Positions 38,130 to 47,453 of a DNA stretch of 64,000 nt are shown one piece after another; the stretch's first letter is position 1, and each line of letters begins with the position of its first letter. The stretch comes from Roseibacillus sp. Lineage in GTDB: Bacteria; Verrucomicrobiota; Verrucomicrobiia; Verrucomicrobiales; Akkermansiaceae. The DNA is taken from contig JAPKFB010000014.1 of the NCBI GenBank assembly GCA_028821775.1, positions 1 to 64,000 on the forward strand, given 5' to 3'. The notes below the pieces were generated by a model that searched no databases, had not been told where the DNA came from, and worked only from the letters and a program-made list of their open reading frames with translations. Position numbers and translations under genes: made by a program.

Positions 38130-38234
38130 CTAGCGTTGCATCTCGGCGGGATCGACTTTCGCAAGCGGTCGAGCGGTGCTTCCTCGGCGAAGAGGCAGGC
38201 GCCAGTCAGGAGTAGAACGGCAAGGGCGCGGCTC
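38130..38234 (-). pseudogene. signal-peptide remnant downstream of lysA
   Basis: Directly after the lysA stop, on the same strand, the frame reads VQSRALAVLLLTGACLFAEEAPLDRL. This is a typical export signal with an SPase cleavage site, but it has no start codon and leads into non-coding sequence at a CTAG hairpin. It looks like the first 30 or so codons of a lost exported gene that followed lysA. Evidence is limited to the hydrophobic pattern. Confidence 0.3.
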
Positions 38235-38240
38235 TGAACG

Positions 38241-39521
38241 CTACAACTCGAGGGCGATGAGGTCGTCCAGGGTCTGGCGTCTGCGCACGACCCTGGCTTC
38301 TGCTCCATCGATCAGGACTTCCGCGGGCATGGGGCGGGAGTTGTAGTTCGAGGCCATCGTGAAGGAGTAGGCGCCGGCGCTCATGATGGCGACGATATGA
38401 TCTGCATGGAAGTCTGCGAGGTCGCGGTCCTGACAAAAGAAGTCGCCACTTTCGCAGATGGGGCCGACCACGTCGGCCTTGATTTGTGAGTCGCCAGCGG
38501 ACTCGCGGACGGGGACGATCTCGTGATGTCCCTGGTAGAGTGCGGGGCGGATGAGATCGCTCATGCCGGCATCCACCACTTTGAAGTTCTTTGCGTGACC
38601 CTTCTTCTCGTAGAGGCAGGTAGTGAGCAGGACACCGGCATTGCCGACCATGTAACGACCTGGTTCGAGGAGGATTTTGAGGCCGAGGGGCGTGAGGCGA
38701 GGAACCAGTTCGGTGGCGTAGATTTCAGGAGAGAGAGGGGGTTCGGCTTGCTGTTCCCACCACTCGCTTTGACCGGAGGCGAGGGCCGGATCGTAGACGA
38801 TTCCGATTCCGCCGCCGATGGAGAAGAATTCGATGTTGTGCCTGGCCTTGAGTTCGGCCGCAAGCGGGACAACCCGTTCGACCGCTTCGACGAAGGGGTC
38901 GACGGTGGTGAGTTGAGAACCGATGTGCATCTGCACCCCTCGAACGAGGATGTGGGGCAGGGTCGAAGCGTGCTGGTAAACTTCTTCGGCCGCGAGGTAG
39001 TCGACCCCAAACTTGTTTTCGGCCTTGCCGGTGGAGATGTATTCGTGGGTCTTGGCGTCGACATTGGGATTGATGCGGACGGCAATGGGAGCGACGGCCC
39101 TCATGCTGCCGGCCACCTCATTGAGCAAATCGAGTTCGGCGACGGACTCGATGTTGAAGCAATAGATTTTGTGTTCGAGGGCGAACTTGATTTCGTGGGC
39201 GGTTTTGCCGACCCCGGCGAAGGAGCAAAGCTTGGGGTCGCCGCCCGCCTTGATGACGCGGAAGAGTTCACCTCCGGAGACGATGTCGAAGCCGCTCCCG
39301 AGATCAGCGAGAAGCCCCAGGACGGAGAGGTTGGAGTTTGCTTTGACTGCATAGGCGATGTGGTGATCGAGACCCGCCAGGGCAGCATCGAGGCGGCGAT
39401 AGTGATCGCGGACCGTGTTGGCCGAGTAGACGTAAAGGGGGGTGCCGTGCTCCTCGGCAACGGACTGGAGGTTGCGCTCTTCGCAGTGAAGTTGGCCGTT
39501 GCGATAGTGGAAGTGATGCAT
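38241..39521 (-). CDS. lysA: diaminopimelate decarboxylase
   Basis: A 426-residue PLP enzyme (fold type III) that converts meso-diaminopimelate to L-lysine, the last step of lysine synthesis. The PLP lysine is K60 in IAYAVKANSNLSVL. Also visible are the SGGELFRVIKAG block, HIGSQL, the phosphate-binding FSIGGGIGIVYD, EPGRYMVGNAG, and the C-terminal active-site Cys in GPICESGDFFCQDRDL, with AGAYSFTMASNYNSRP. Length and motifs match bacterial LysA rather than arginine or ornithine decarboxylase. It is transcribed alone; a dead signal-peptide fragment lies just downstream. It is a housekeeping gene in an otherwise accessory stretch. Confidence 0.95.
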   Translation of the reverse strand: MHHFHYRNGQLHCEERNLQSVAEEHGTPLYVYSANTVRDHYRRLDAALAGLDHHIAYAVKANSNLSVLGLLADLGSGFDIVSGGELFRVIKAGGDPKLCSFAGVGKTAHEIKFALEHKIYCFNIESVAELDLLNEVAGSMRAVAPIAVRINPNVDAKTHEYISTGKAENKFGVDYLAAEEVYQHASTLPHILVRGVQMHIGSQLTTVDPFVEAVERVVPLAAELKARHNIEFFSIGGGIGIVYDPALASGQSEWWEQQAEPPLSPEIYATELVPRLTPLGLKILLEPGRYMVGNAGVLLTTCLYEKKGHAKNFKVVDAGMSDLIRPALYQGHHEIVPVRESAGDSQIKADVVGPICESGDFFCQDRDLADFHADHIVAIMSAGAYSFTMASNYNSRPMPAEVLIDGAEARVVRRRQTLDDLIALEL

Positions 39522-39673
39522 GTCTGGGAGGGGAAAGGATTCAGCAAATCGTGTTCAGGAAGGGAAGGAGGAAAGTGGGGATGGGCGGACTGATACTCCA
39601 GAACTCCATTGCTCCAACACTCCAAAATTCGGGAACTTGGAAGATTCTCCGCGGGAGGCCAATCCCGGCCCGG

Positions 39674-39833
39674 AGCAGGAATGGCGCCAGGATAAGGCTC
39701 TTCCGTCTCGATCCCGGGAGGGATCAAGACCAAGGCATCTCGAAAACTCCCGGAATGAGTTTGAAAGCGTGTCTGAGGATGTTGCGACCCCTGCCGGTCT
39801 CGGGGCCTATCTTCTCCTTGCGGATCTTGCTAG
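39674..39833 (+). repeat. dispersed CTAG-ended repeat, copy B (full length)
   Basis: About 158 bases, from gcaggaatggcgccaggataaggctc through the hairpin gatcccgggagggatc and the core aaggcatctcgaaaactcccgg to a 3' end cttgctag. It matches copy C along its whole length and copy A over the last 125. Its final CTAG contains the stop codon of the minus-strand PAP2 gene (39830-39832). It fills most of the gap between lysA and that gene. Confidence 0.8.
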
Positions 39834-41074
39834 AAGGAGAAGGCGCGGGTCTTTCGGGCGAAAAAGTCTTCGTCGATTGCCTTGTCATTGATGTTGATCA
39901 ATTTGGTCTGGGCGCTGGAGGTGAGGCGGACGTGTGCGAACTTGTTGGAGTCAAACTCGGGAGGCGGGAGGACGACCACTGATTTCACCCGTTTTCCGAG
40001 GGTGATCTTGTAGATCCGGTTGGCCGGGAGTGTGACGCGAGTGCGGACGTTGAGTTTGGAAAAGTATCCGCTGCGGCGGTGAACGACTTCGGAGCCGTCA
40101 CCGACGAAGACACGGTCGTTGTTGAGGCGGCTCTTGGGAAAGCCAATGCCGCGCGATTCAGTTTCGAGAAACAGTTCGCCTCCGCGGGCGAGTTCGAGAG
40201 TGCCTTCAAGGTCGAGGAAGATATTGACGGTGTCCGGGAGTCGTTCCAGTTCCTCGCTGAGGAGGGTGGTTTTCTTTTCGCGAGAGTAAGGAAAGGCGAG
40301 GCAGGTGGTTCCGATCACGGCCAAGAGGCCGACGAGGAGAGCAAAAGGAAGCCAGTGGGGGATTTTTTCCCCGACCGGTTTCTTGGGTTCGTAGAAGGCG
40401 TTGCGATGCAGGCCAAAGAGGTGGAGTAATCCGGCGCTGGTGAACCATACTGCTCCCGCCGACCAGAGGACATCGCTGGCAAAGTGTCCGCCTTGGACGA
40501 CGCGGGCCATGCCGATGAAGGTCCCGAAGGCGGCTCCCAGGACGAGGACGGCGATTCCGGTTCTGCGGCGGCGGGCTGCGAGCAGGGCGAGGCCCCCTGC
40601 AAAAAAGTAGAAGCCCATCGAGGCATGACCGGAGACAAAGGACTTACCGTCGCTGCTTTTGTCGATGGTGAGGAGGGGTTCAAAGGGGAGCCGTCCGCCC
40701 AGTTCGATCACTTCGCGGGGCCGGGGCCGGCCCCAGTTCCCCTTCAGGATGGTATTCACAAGGAGGCCCGGTCCGAGCACGAGGACGAGGGCGAGGTAGG
40801 CGGTGAGTTTGCGCTGGGGAGCGAGTTTCGGCCGGCCAATGCTGAGGACGAGCACCGAGAAGGCGACCACCGCGGTGAGGATGGCCGGGACAGGACCGAA
40901 TTTATAAAGTTGGGCCCAAGGGCTCTTGCCCGCGTAAGTCCAGAGATGGGCGCTTTCGTTGTAGTAATTTTGCGCGATCCTGAGATCGAAATCGCCCAGC
41001 AGGAAGGGCAGGGACCCAGCCAGCAGGAGGAGGGCGGGCAGAACATAGAGCAGGAGAATCCAGCGCCGAGTCAC
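39830..41074 (-). CDS. PAP2 family membrane phosphatase with C-terminal extension
   Basis: About 414 residues from a GTG at 41074 (VTRRWILLLYVLPALLLL). The frame extends to 41206 without a better start, so the N-terminus is uncertain. Six hydrophobic segments lie in the first 270 residues. The three PAP2 signature motifs are KGNWGRPRP, KSFVSGHASM and ARVVQGGHFASDV. These enzymes dephosphorylate lipid phosphates, such as undecaprenyl pyrophosphate, phosphatidate or lipid A, at the membrane. After a seventh segment (WLPFALLVGLLAVIG) about 125 residues form a predicted extracytoplasmic beta-rich domain, which most PAP2 proteins lack. Its stop codon is inside repeat copy B. It is divergent from a second PAP2 gene. 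Confidence 0.88.
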   Translation of the reverse strand: MTRRWILLLYVLPALLLLAGSLPFLLGDFDLRIAQNYYNESAHLWTYAGKSPWAQLYKFGPVPAILTAVVAFSVLVLSIGRPKLAPQRKLTAYLALVLVLGPGLLVNTILKGNWGRPRPREVIELGGRLPFEPLLTIDKSSDGKSFVSGHASMGFYFFAGGLALLAARRRRTGIAVLVLGAAFGTFIGMARVVQGGHFASDVLWSAGAVWFTSAGLLHLFGLHRNAFYEPKKPVGEKIPHWLPFALLVGLLAVIGTTCLAFPYSREKKTTLLSEELERLPDTVNIFLDLEGTLELARGGELFLETESRGIGFPKSRLNNDRVFVGDGSEVVHRRSGYFSKLNVRTRVTLPANRIYKITLGKRVKSVVVLPPPEFDSNKFAHVRLTSSAQTKLININDKAIDEDFFARKTRAFSF

Positions 41075-41250
41075 GGGGGGAAGATGGTGGAGGCTAGTAG
41101 CAGGTAGCAAGGAGCAAGTGGCGAAGAACTGCGCCGGCCGAGCGGGAGTGCTGAGCAGCACGCGGAGCGGGAACTCTGAGGCCCTGGATCTGGGATCTGG
41201 AATCAAACTATTCGCTTGTTTCGAAGGGGGAGTGGCGGACTCTGCTGGCG

Positions 41251-41964
41251 ATGGCGCTCTGGGCGGATCTTCGGTTTGTGTGGCAGCGTTTTGTCAAGAC
41301 GCTGAAGGGGGGTTGGCTCTTGTGGATTGGACGGGTCTTAACGTTCATGGTGCTGACGGGCTTGGTCCTCTTTCCGAATGATTTGAGATTGCTCGATTGG
41401 GTGCAGGCTGCGGAGGGAGGGAAGGGCGTGGAGAAGCTCTTCGGCTTTTGGGGTGGCTTTTTGCAGTTCAGCGTGGGAGGAGGGATTCTTCTGCTGATTG
41501 CGGGGGCGCTGAGGAAGGACCGCTGGCTGCGGCGGGCGGCCTTCGCTTTCATGTTGGCGGGGGTGTTGAGTGGCGCGACCACGTTGGTTTTCAAAATGAC
41601 GAGTGGCCGGGCCCGGCCCGAGACCGTCGTGTGGAAGGAGCTGCACTACCTGACATTTACGGGGCCGACCACCTCAGGGAAGTTTCATGGATATTTTTCG
41701 GGACATACTTCGGCCGCAACAGCGAGTGCGGTCGCGATTGCGGTGATTTACCCTCGGGTGGGCTGGGCCGTGTTGTTCTTCGCGGGGGCGGTGGGCTGGT
41801 CGCGAATGTATGGCAATCACCACTTTCCGGCTGATGTTGCCCACGGAGCAGCCTGGGGGGTGATGTGGGGATTTTTAGTGGGATCGGGGTTGAAGAAGGC
41901 GAAAGACGTCGGGCAAGCAGCGGAAAGTGAGCCGGAGGTGGAGAGCGGAGATCGGGTGTTTTGA
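41251..41964 (+). CDS. PAP2 family membrane phosphatase
   Basis: A 237-residue polytopic membrane protein with about six hydrophobic helices (first WLLWIGRVLTFMVLTGLVLF). PAP2 motifs are visible as KMTSGRARPE, HGYFSGHTSAAT and SRMYGNHHFPADV, with the catalytic His residues of SGHTS and NHHFPADV. It presumably removes phosphate from lipid phosphates or pyrophosphates. It is divergent from the larger PAP2 gene at 39830-41074, with 176 bases between; the two are distant paralogues rather than a recent duplication. The DUF1501 gene follows on the same strand 47 bases later. Confidence 0.9.
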   Translation: MALWADLRFVWQRFVKTLKGGWLLWIGRVLTFMVLTGLVLFPNDLRLLDWVQAAEGGKGVEKLFGFWGGFLQFSVGGGILLLIAGALRKDRWLRRAAFAFMLAGVLSGATTLVFKMTSGRARPETVVWKELHYLTFTGPTTSGKFHGYFSGHTSAATASAVAIAVIYPRVGWAVLFFAGAVGWSRMYGNHHFPADVAHGAAWGVMWGFLVGSGLKKAKDVGQAAESEPEVESGDRVF

Positions 41965-42011
41965 CATCTCGGGACTGGGCCCCTACTATCGACTGATCCC
42001 TTCGTTGATCA

Positions 42012-43466
42012 TTGATGAACCATCGATCTCCATGGCATGGCTGCAGCGGCTCGCGCCGTGAATTTCTCTGGCAGGTTGGCGCCGGATTCGGTGGCGTGGC
42101 CCTGAGCTCCGTGATGGCCGAGGATGGAGTATTCGGGGCGATGGATGCTGCGGCACTCCCGCACGTTGCCGCCAGGGCCAAGCGGTGCATTTTTCTCTTC
42201 ATGTTCGGGGGGCCGCCCTCGATGGACACCTTCGACTACAAGCCGGAATTGCAGAAGCGGAACGGAGAGACGGTGGATACTGAAACGCGGCGGGGCAAGG
42301 TGGAGCCCAACAAGTTGCTGGCCTCGAAGCGGAGTTTCAAGCAGTATGGGGAGTCTGGTCTCTGGTGCAGCGATGCCTTTCCCCACATTGCCAAGCACAT
42401 GGATGAGCTCTGTTTGATCAAGAGCCTCTACACCGATTCCTTCATCCATGGCTCGGCGGTCATCCAGGCCAACACGGGCCGCATTCTACAAGGCCATCCC
42501 TCAATGGGTTCCTGGCTGAGTTATGGGCTGGGCACCGACAATCAGAATTTGCCTTCCTTCGTGGTCATGTTGGACCCGCGAGGCGGTCCCATCTCGGGAG
42601 CACCCAACTGGAGCTCAGGATATATTCCCGCTTCTCATCAGGGCACGGTCTTTCGTTCGAAGGGAGATCCCATTCTGCATCTGAGCAATCGGGAGGGGCT
42701 GACTCGTGAGATGGAGCGGGAGCATCACGATGCCTTGGCCCGATTGAATGCAGTCCATCTCAAGGAGCGTTTCGGGCGCGACGATTTGGAGGCTCGGATC
42801 AAGAGTTATGAATTGGCCTACCGGATGCAGATCTCTGCTCCTGAGGTAACGGATCTGGCCGGAGAGTCGGAGAAGACGATGGAGATGTATGGAATCTTCG
42901 ATAAGAAACCGGATCACAAATGGTCGGTCGGTCCGGCCCACTTTGGGCGGCAGTGTCTCACCGCCCGGCGCTTGATCGAGCGGGGGACGCGCTTCGTGCA
43001 AATTTACTCCGGCGGTGGAGTGCAGCAGCAAAGCTGGGATGCTCATGCTGGGCAGGAAGTGAATCTCCAGATCCACGCGCCCGAAATTGATCGGCCCATC
43101 GACGGGCTCCTGACTGACCTCAAGCAGCGTGGGTTACTGGATGAGACCCTGGTGGTCTGGGGGGGCGAGTTTGGCCGGCAACCGGGGACGAAACCGAATT
43201 ACGATGTGACGGGGCGCGATCACAACCCGAAGGGGTTCCTCTACTGGATGGCCGGCGGAGGGGTGAAGCCGGGATTTTCCTATGGCGAAACCGATGAGCT
43301 TGGTCACGCCGCGGAAGAGAATCCGCGGCATCTTCGAGATCTCCACGCTACCATTCTGCACCTGATGGGCATCGATCACGAGCAGCTCACTTACTTCTAT
43401 GATGGGCTGGATCAGAAGTTGACCGGATTGGTTCCGGCCGAACCGATTCATGAGGTTGTGGCGTGA
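42012..43466 (+). CDS. DUF1501 domain-containing protein, Tat-exported
   Basis: A 484-residue DUF1501 protein of the longer subfamily and the only intact one on the plus strand. The Tat signal is GSRREFLWQVGAGFGGVALSS (RR at 15-16). The family block AKRCIFLFMFGGPPSMDTFDYKP follows, then VVWGGEFGRQPGTKPNYDVTGRDHNPKGF and YWMAGGGVKPGFSYGETDELG. The C-terminus is [17 protein letters not shown]. It converges with a PSD1-type gene (43600-46089) instead of sharing an operon with it. The two are probably functional partners given the genome-wide association, but they must be expressed from separate promoters here. Confidence 0.93.
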   Translation: MMNHRSPWHGCSGSRREFLWQVGAGFGGVALSSVMAEDGVFGAMDAAALPHVAARAKRCIFLFMFGGPPSMDTFDYKPELQKRNGETVDTETRRGKVEPNKLLASKRSFKQYGESGLWCSDAFPHIAKHMDELCLIKSLYTDSFIHGSAVIQANTGRILQGHPSMGSWLSYGLGTDNQNLPSFVVMLDPRGGPISGAPNWSSGYIPASHQGTVFRSKGDPILHLSNREGLTREMEREHHDALARLNAVHLKERFGRDDLEARIKSYELAYRMQISAPEVTDLAGESEKTMEMYGIFDKKPDHKWSVGPAHFGRQCLTARRLIERGTRFVQIYSGGGVQQQSWDAHAGQEVNLQIHAPEIDRPIDGLLTDLKQRGLLDETLVVWGGEFGRQPGTKPNYDVTGRDHNPKGFLYWMAGGGVKPGFSYGETDELGHAAEENPRHLRDLHATILHLMGIDHEQLTYFYDGLDQKLTGLVPAEPIHEVVA

Positions 43467-43599
43467 GGGCCCGGTGCGGGGAGACGACTCGAAGGAGAGG
43501 CAGAGTCGTCCGTGAGCTCTGGGGGGTGGTCCTGAAGTTGATCCGAAATTGGGAACTCAGTTCTGTCTTGAGCGACCATGGACAGCATGAGGACTCCTC

Positions 43600-46089
43600 T
43601 TAGTCGACGTAGACGAACTCATTCAGATTGAAGAGAAGATTGCAGAAGGAAGCCAGGGCTTTGTCTGCGGGTGTTCTTTGGTCGAGATCACCGGTGACTG
43701 CGAAGGTCTTGCCATCCGCCTTGATTTGCATCTGATTTACGCGCAACTCGCCACCCCAGGAGCGGATTCCGATGCGGCCTCGCAGCGGGAGAGGTGCAGG
43801 GTCGATGACGTCGATGAGGAGAGTCTTGCGGCCGACCAAGCCGGCTCGGATCCGCGACTCGGTCCAAGCGAGATGGATGTGGTGCCACCCGCTGGAGGGA
43901 GGAAGCTCCGCGGCTGCCAGGACCTGGAGATCCTCGGTGTGCTTCACGAGGGAGACCCTGTGCCTTCGGGGATCGAAGTGGAGTTCATAGCCCCGCAAGA
44001 GTTCGCCCTTCGGTTGGGCGCGGAAGATCACGGAAGCGAGCTCAGCCTGGCGGTCGAATTGCAACCGAGCGGTGATGCTGCCTGCCCCTTGAAGCTCCAC
44101 CCCCTTCCAGAGGGCGAAGGGGCCTTGTGGCGGCTTCACGGTGAACAGATCAGCCATCCCGACAAAGGAATCTCCGCGATAGTAGATCCACTTTTTGCGA
44201 GGGCCGATAAAGAAGTCCTGCGGGCGATGCATGTCGCGGAACCCCCGAATCATGGTGGGCGGGACTGCTGGTCGGAGACGGATCATTTCCGGTGCTTCGG
44301 CGAAGGCCTTCTCCTGACGGGCGAGGTAGGCCATGGCGATCATCACCTCCTCGGCGGTGGCTTTGCGACTGAGCGCTGCGCGGAAGGCCAGGCGAATCTG
44401 TTGCTCGCGGTCCCCCTTGGCCTGCTTGGTCAAGGAGGCGGTGAAGAGGCGGGCGGTCTTGTTGATGAAGGGACCGTTGAGAAGAGTCAAAGCCTGGGGG
44501 GCGACCGTGGTGACTTGGCGCGTGGGGCTTGAGAGATCAGGGTTGGCGCAGTCAAAGGAATCCAAGAGGACCGGCATGGCGTTGCGCTTGGCAAAGATGT
44601 AGATGCTGCGGCGTCTGCGATCCTTCTCTGAGGAGAACTCCCATCCGTTTCCCGATCGCGAATCTCCCGCCAGGACTTGTGGCGCCAAGGCGGGGAAGAA
44701 TCCCCGGCCGCCGGCTTCGAGATTGAGGGCGCCGGCTGCCGCGAGCACCGAGTCCCGGATGGCTTCGGCCTCCAGCCGGCGACTGTTCTGTCGCCAAAGC
44801 AAGCGATTGTCGGGATCGGATTTCTGGATCGTGGCGGTCCGGGAAGATTGGCGATAGGTAGCGCTCGTGGCAATGAGGCGATGGATGTGTTTCAGGCTCC
44901 AGTCGTGCGCGATCAATTCAGAGGCCAACCAGTCGAGGAGCGCAGGATGGGAGGGGGGGAGTCCGGCCTTTCCAAAGTTGTTCGGAGTGCGAACCAGGCC
45001 CTGCCCGAAGTGATAGTGCCAAAGACGATTCACGATCACCCGGGCGGTGAGAGGATTGTCAGGGCTGGTGATCCAGGCGGCCAGCGCCTTGCGACGTCCG
45101 GTGGATTTCTCCCGCTTGGTGATCTTGTGCTGGTGCGGGAATGCCTTCATGAGCACTGGGGGGAGGGTGGGGGCCACCGTTGATGCCGGAGTCTTGGGAT
45201 CTCCTCCCAGGAAGATCACGGTTTCCGGAGCGTCGGGGCCCTCTTCATTGACGGCCAGGGCCACTTCTCCGGATGGGAGATCGACAAGAGTGGTGCCATC
45301 GATCTTCACGTTTCGGAAGTGCGAGAGCATCGCGTAGTAGTCGCGCTGGGGAAACGGGTCGGAGGGATGATCGTGACACCTGGCACACTGCAGGGTGACT
45401 CCGAGGAAGGCGTTGCAGGTGGTGGTCAACATGTCGTCCAGTCCGTCGAACTGGGCCAGGTCTTTATCGTCGGGTTCCTGGTCCCAGGGACCTGCCCGGT
45501 AGAAGGTGGTGGCGGTGATTGAGCGATCGCTGACGGGATCGAATTCATCGCCAGCCAGCTGCTGGCGCACAAACTCGTCGTAGGGCAGGTCCGAGTTGAA
45601 GGCCTCGATGACCCAATCGCGATACCGCCACGCTTCTGGTTTTTCGGCGTCGTGTTCGTAGCCGTTGGTTTGGGCGAAGCGGACCACATCTAGCCAGTGA
45701 CGTCCCCAACGTTCTCCGAAGTGGGGGGAGGCGAGGAGACGATCGATCAACTTCTCATAGCCATCCGGGGAGCGGTCCGCGAGGAAGGCGTCAACCTCTT
45801 CCGGGCTCGGAGGCAGCCCGAGGAAGTCGAAGTAGGATCTTCGGATCAGTTTCCTCTTGGTGGCGGCAGGACTGGGCTGCAAGCCAGCCTTCTCGAGCCG
45901 TGCGGCGATAAAGTGGTCGAGGGAGTTGAGGGCCCAGCCCTCGCCTGCCCCCTTTGGGAGAGCGGGGCGGACGACCTTGGTGAACGACCAATGCGCTTCG
46001 GCAAGCCGTTCTTCCCCTGCACCGAGGCCCGAAGGGGCGTCCATGGTCAGGAGGGCGACGAGTCCAAGAGTGGGTCTCAGGTTGAGCAC
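43600..46089 (-). CDS. DUF1549/DUF1553 protein lacking the PSCyt1 domain, with a DUF1080-like C-terminal domain
   Basis: An 829-residue exported protein. After a short signal-like start (LGLVALLTMDAPSGLGAG) it goes straight into the DUF1549 lead block (AHWSFTKVVRPALP; RRSYFDFLGLPPSPEEVDAF; ERWGRHWLDVVRFAQTNGYE). The usual N-terminal PSCyt1 CxxCH domain is missing. The internal CARCHDHPSDPFPQRDYY is present. DUF1553 follows, and its end is split by a beta-sandwich domain at about 640-800 (RPQDFFIGPRKKWIYYRGDS...GYELHFDPRRHRVSLVKHTEDL...GRIGIRSWGGELRVNQMQIK). That domain resembles DUF1080/family-16 glycoside-binding folds and is followed by the final NLLFNLNEFVYVD block. The domain order is unusual for the family. 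It is convergent with a DUF1501 gene. Confidence 0.88.
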   Translation of the reverse strand: MLNLRPTLGLVALLTMDAPSGLGAGEERLAEAHWSFTKVVRPALPKGAGEGWALNSLDHFIAARLEKAGLQPSPAATKRKLIRRSYFDFLGLPPSPEEVDAFLADRSPDGYEKLIDRLLASPHFGERWGRHWLDVVRFAQTNGYEHDAEKPEAWRYRDWVIEAFNSDLPYDEFVRQQLAGDEFDPVSDRSITATTFYRAGPWDQEPDDKDLAQFDGLDDMLTTTCNAFLGVTLQCARCHDHPSDPFPQRDYYAMLSHFRNVKIDGTTLVDLPSGEVALAVNEEGPDAPETVIFLGGDPKTPASTVAPTLPPVLMKAFPHQHKITKREKSTGRRKALAAWITSPDNPLTARVIVNRLWHYHFGQGLVRTPNNFGKAGLPPSHPALLDWLASELIAHDWSLKHIHRLIATSATYRQSSRTATIQKSDPDNRLLWRQNSRRLEAEAIRDSVLAAAGALNLEAGGRGFFPALAPQVLAGDSRSGNGWEFSSEKDRRRRSIYIFAKRNAMPVLLDSFDCANPDLSSPTRQVTTVAPQALTLLNGPFINKTARLFTASLTKQAKGDREQQIRLAFRAALSRKATAEEVMIAMAYLARQEKAFAEAPEMIRLRPAVPPTMIRGFRDMHRPQDFFIGPRKKWIYYRGDSFVGMADLFTVKPPQGPFALWKGVELQGAGSITARLQFDRQAELASVIFRAQPKGELLRGYELHFDPRRHRVSLVKHTEDLQVLAAAELPPSSGWHHIHLAWTESRIRAGLVGRKTLLIDVIDPAPLPLRGRIGIRSWGGELRVNQMQIKADGKTFAVTGDLDQRTPADKALASFCNLLFNLNEFVYVD

Positions 46090-46203
46090 TTCTCCTTCTT
46101 AATAGAGCATGATTGCAGCGAGGGCGATCAGGCAGATCCGCGGGAAACAGATGATGGGGTCGTGAGGTTCAGGGAAGGTGGTGCGACTGGGCGCATGATC
46201 AGA

Positions 46204-46581
46204 TCATGCGCCCACGGGCTTGATGGAATTCTTAAGATCGAGGTAGAGGTTGTAGCTGGCGACCAGACAGGGGAAGGCATTGGCGAGCACACCGACGGAA
46301 TCGGGCTTGCCGAGGATGAAGTAGGAGAGGAGGGAGAGACTGCCGATGACCGACATGATCCAGAAGATGCGGGGCATCTCGACTTGCTGAGCTTTGCGGC
46401 TGGCGAGCATCTGGGGAAGCCAGCGGCAGGCGAACATGATCACGCCAAAGTAGCCGATCAGTTTCCACGGATAGAGGATGACGTCGAAGCCGAAGTGTTC
46501 GCCCTCGTAAAAGATCTTGTGCAGGATTCCATCACCGACTGGTTCGGTGACGGTGTGAGCGAGGATCGAGTAGAAGTCCAT
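46204..46581 (-). CDS. lipid-A-disaccharide synthase N-terminal domain (LAB_N) protein
   Basis: A 125-residue integral membrane protein with three predicted helices (LIGYFGVIMFACRWLPQML, RIFWIMSVIGSLSLLSYFIL, VGVLANAFPCLVASYNLYLDL). The pattern GxxxFxxRWxxQ followed by PxxFWxxSxxGS...P.YNLxL is that of LAB_N, a MtN3/SWEET-related fold. Stand-alone LAB_N genes commonly sit with GT2 and GT39 genes in lipid A or polyprenyl-sugar modification loci, as here. It is the last gene of the four-gene operon, 161 bases after the GT2 gene. Its role, probably helping a membrane glycosyl transfer step, is inferred. Confidence 0.9.
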   Translation of the reverse strand: MDFYSILAHTVTEPVGDGILHKIFYEGEHFGFDVILYPWKLIGYFGVIMFACRWLPQMLASRKAQQVEMPRIFWIMSVIGSLSLLSYFILGKPDSVGVLANAFPCLVASYNLYLDLKNSIKPVGA

Positions 46582-46742
46582 GGTTGTGGGGTGGCTCGTG
46601 GTGATTGCCAGCGGGATGAACTGGGGGAGGGCGCCGAAGTGGCAACAAGGGGAGAGGTGGGGACCTTCCGCACCAATCCTCTAGGGCTCTCTTGGGCCTT
46701 GCTGCGGTTAGGTCATTCCGTAGTGGATTCAGAGATTGGGAT

Positions 46743-47453
46743 TCAGGGATCAGTTGGCGGTTCGTTGCGTTCGCTGATGTCGAAGGAAACTTTACGATTG
46801 AGGAGCCACTTGACGCCGAAGAGGTCGTAGACGCCGCGGATGGCGCGGTTGAAATTGGTGTACTTGGAGTCGCCCGCGAGGCGGCCACGGTGATTGACGG
46901 GCATTTCGACGATTTTCAGGCCGCCCTTCAGGAACTGGGCGGCGAGGAAGCGGTGCATGCCGTTGAAGGGAACGAGGTGATCAACGGCTTCCCGGCGGAA
47001 GGCCTTGAGGGAACATCCGGTATCGCGGAGGCCGTCCTTGACGAACAGGCGGCGAATGGCATTGGCAAATTTGGAAGCCCAGCGGCGCGAGACGGTATCC
47101 TTGCGCTGGGCGCGGTAGCCGCAAACGACGTCCGCTTCGTCGCCGAGAGCGTCGACCAGGGCCGGAATATCGGCGGGATCGTTCTGTCCGTCGCCATCGA
47201 TGAAGACGATGATGGGGCGGCTGGCATTGCGCGCTCCGGCGTACATGGCGGCGGACTGGCCGCGGTTGCGGGCAAACTGGAGGGCGGTCACCCCGGGTAC
47301 CGTGGAGATGATCTGCCAGGTCTTGTCCGAGCTGCCATCGTCGACCGCGAGGATTTGGGCCCCGGGATTGGTCGCAACGATTTCCTCGAGGACGGTCCGG
47401 GCAGCTTCCTCTTCGTTGTAAAATGGGACGACGATGCTGATCTCTGAACTCAT
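46743..47453 (-). CDS. glycosyltransferase family 2 (dolichol/undecaprenyl-phosphate sugar synthase-like)
   Basis: A 236-residue GT2 enzyme. I chose the ATG at 47453, which overlaps the GT39 stop by ATGA and gives the standard start [20 protein letters not shown]. The nucleotide-binding DDGSSDKTW and metal-binding [12 protein letters not shown] motifs and the acceptor-site region [15 protein letters not shown] resemble ArnC/DPM synthases. It lacks the C-terminal transmembrane pair seen in ArnC, so it resembles the soluble Dpm1 type. It likely transfers a sugar from a nucleotide donor to undecaprenyl phosphate, feeding the GT39 protein upstream in the operon. Confidence 0.92.
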   Translation of the reverse strand: MSSEISIVVPFYNEEEAARTVLEEIVATNPGAQILAVDDGSSDKTWQIISTVPGVTALQFARNRGQSAAMYAGARNASRPIIVFIDGDGQNDPADIPALVDALGDEADVVCGYRAQRKDTVSRRWASKFANAIRRLFVKDGLRDTGCSLKAFRREAVDHLVPFNGMHRFLAAQFLKGGLKIVEMPVNHRGRLAGDSKYTNFNRAIRGVYDLFGVKWLLNRKVSFDISERNEPPTDP

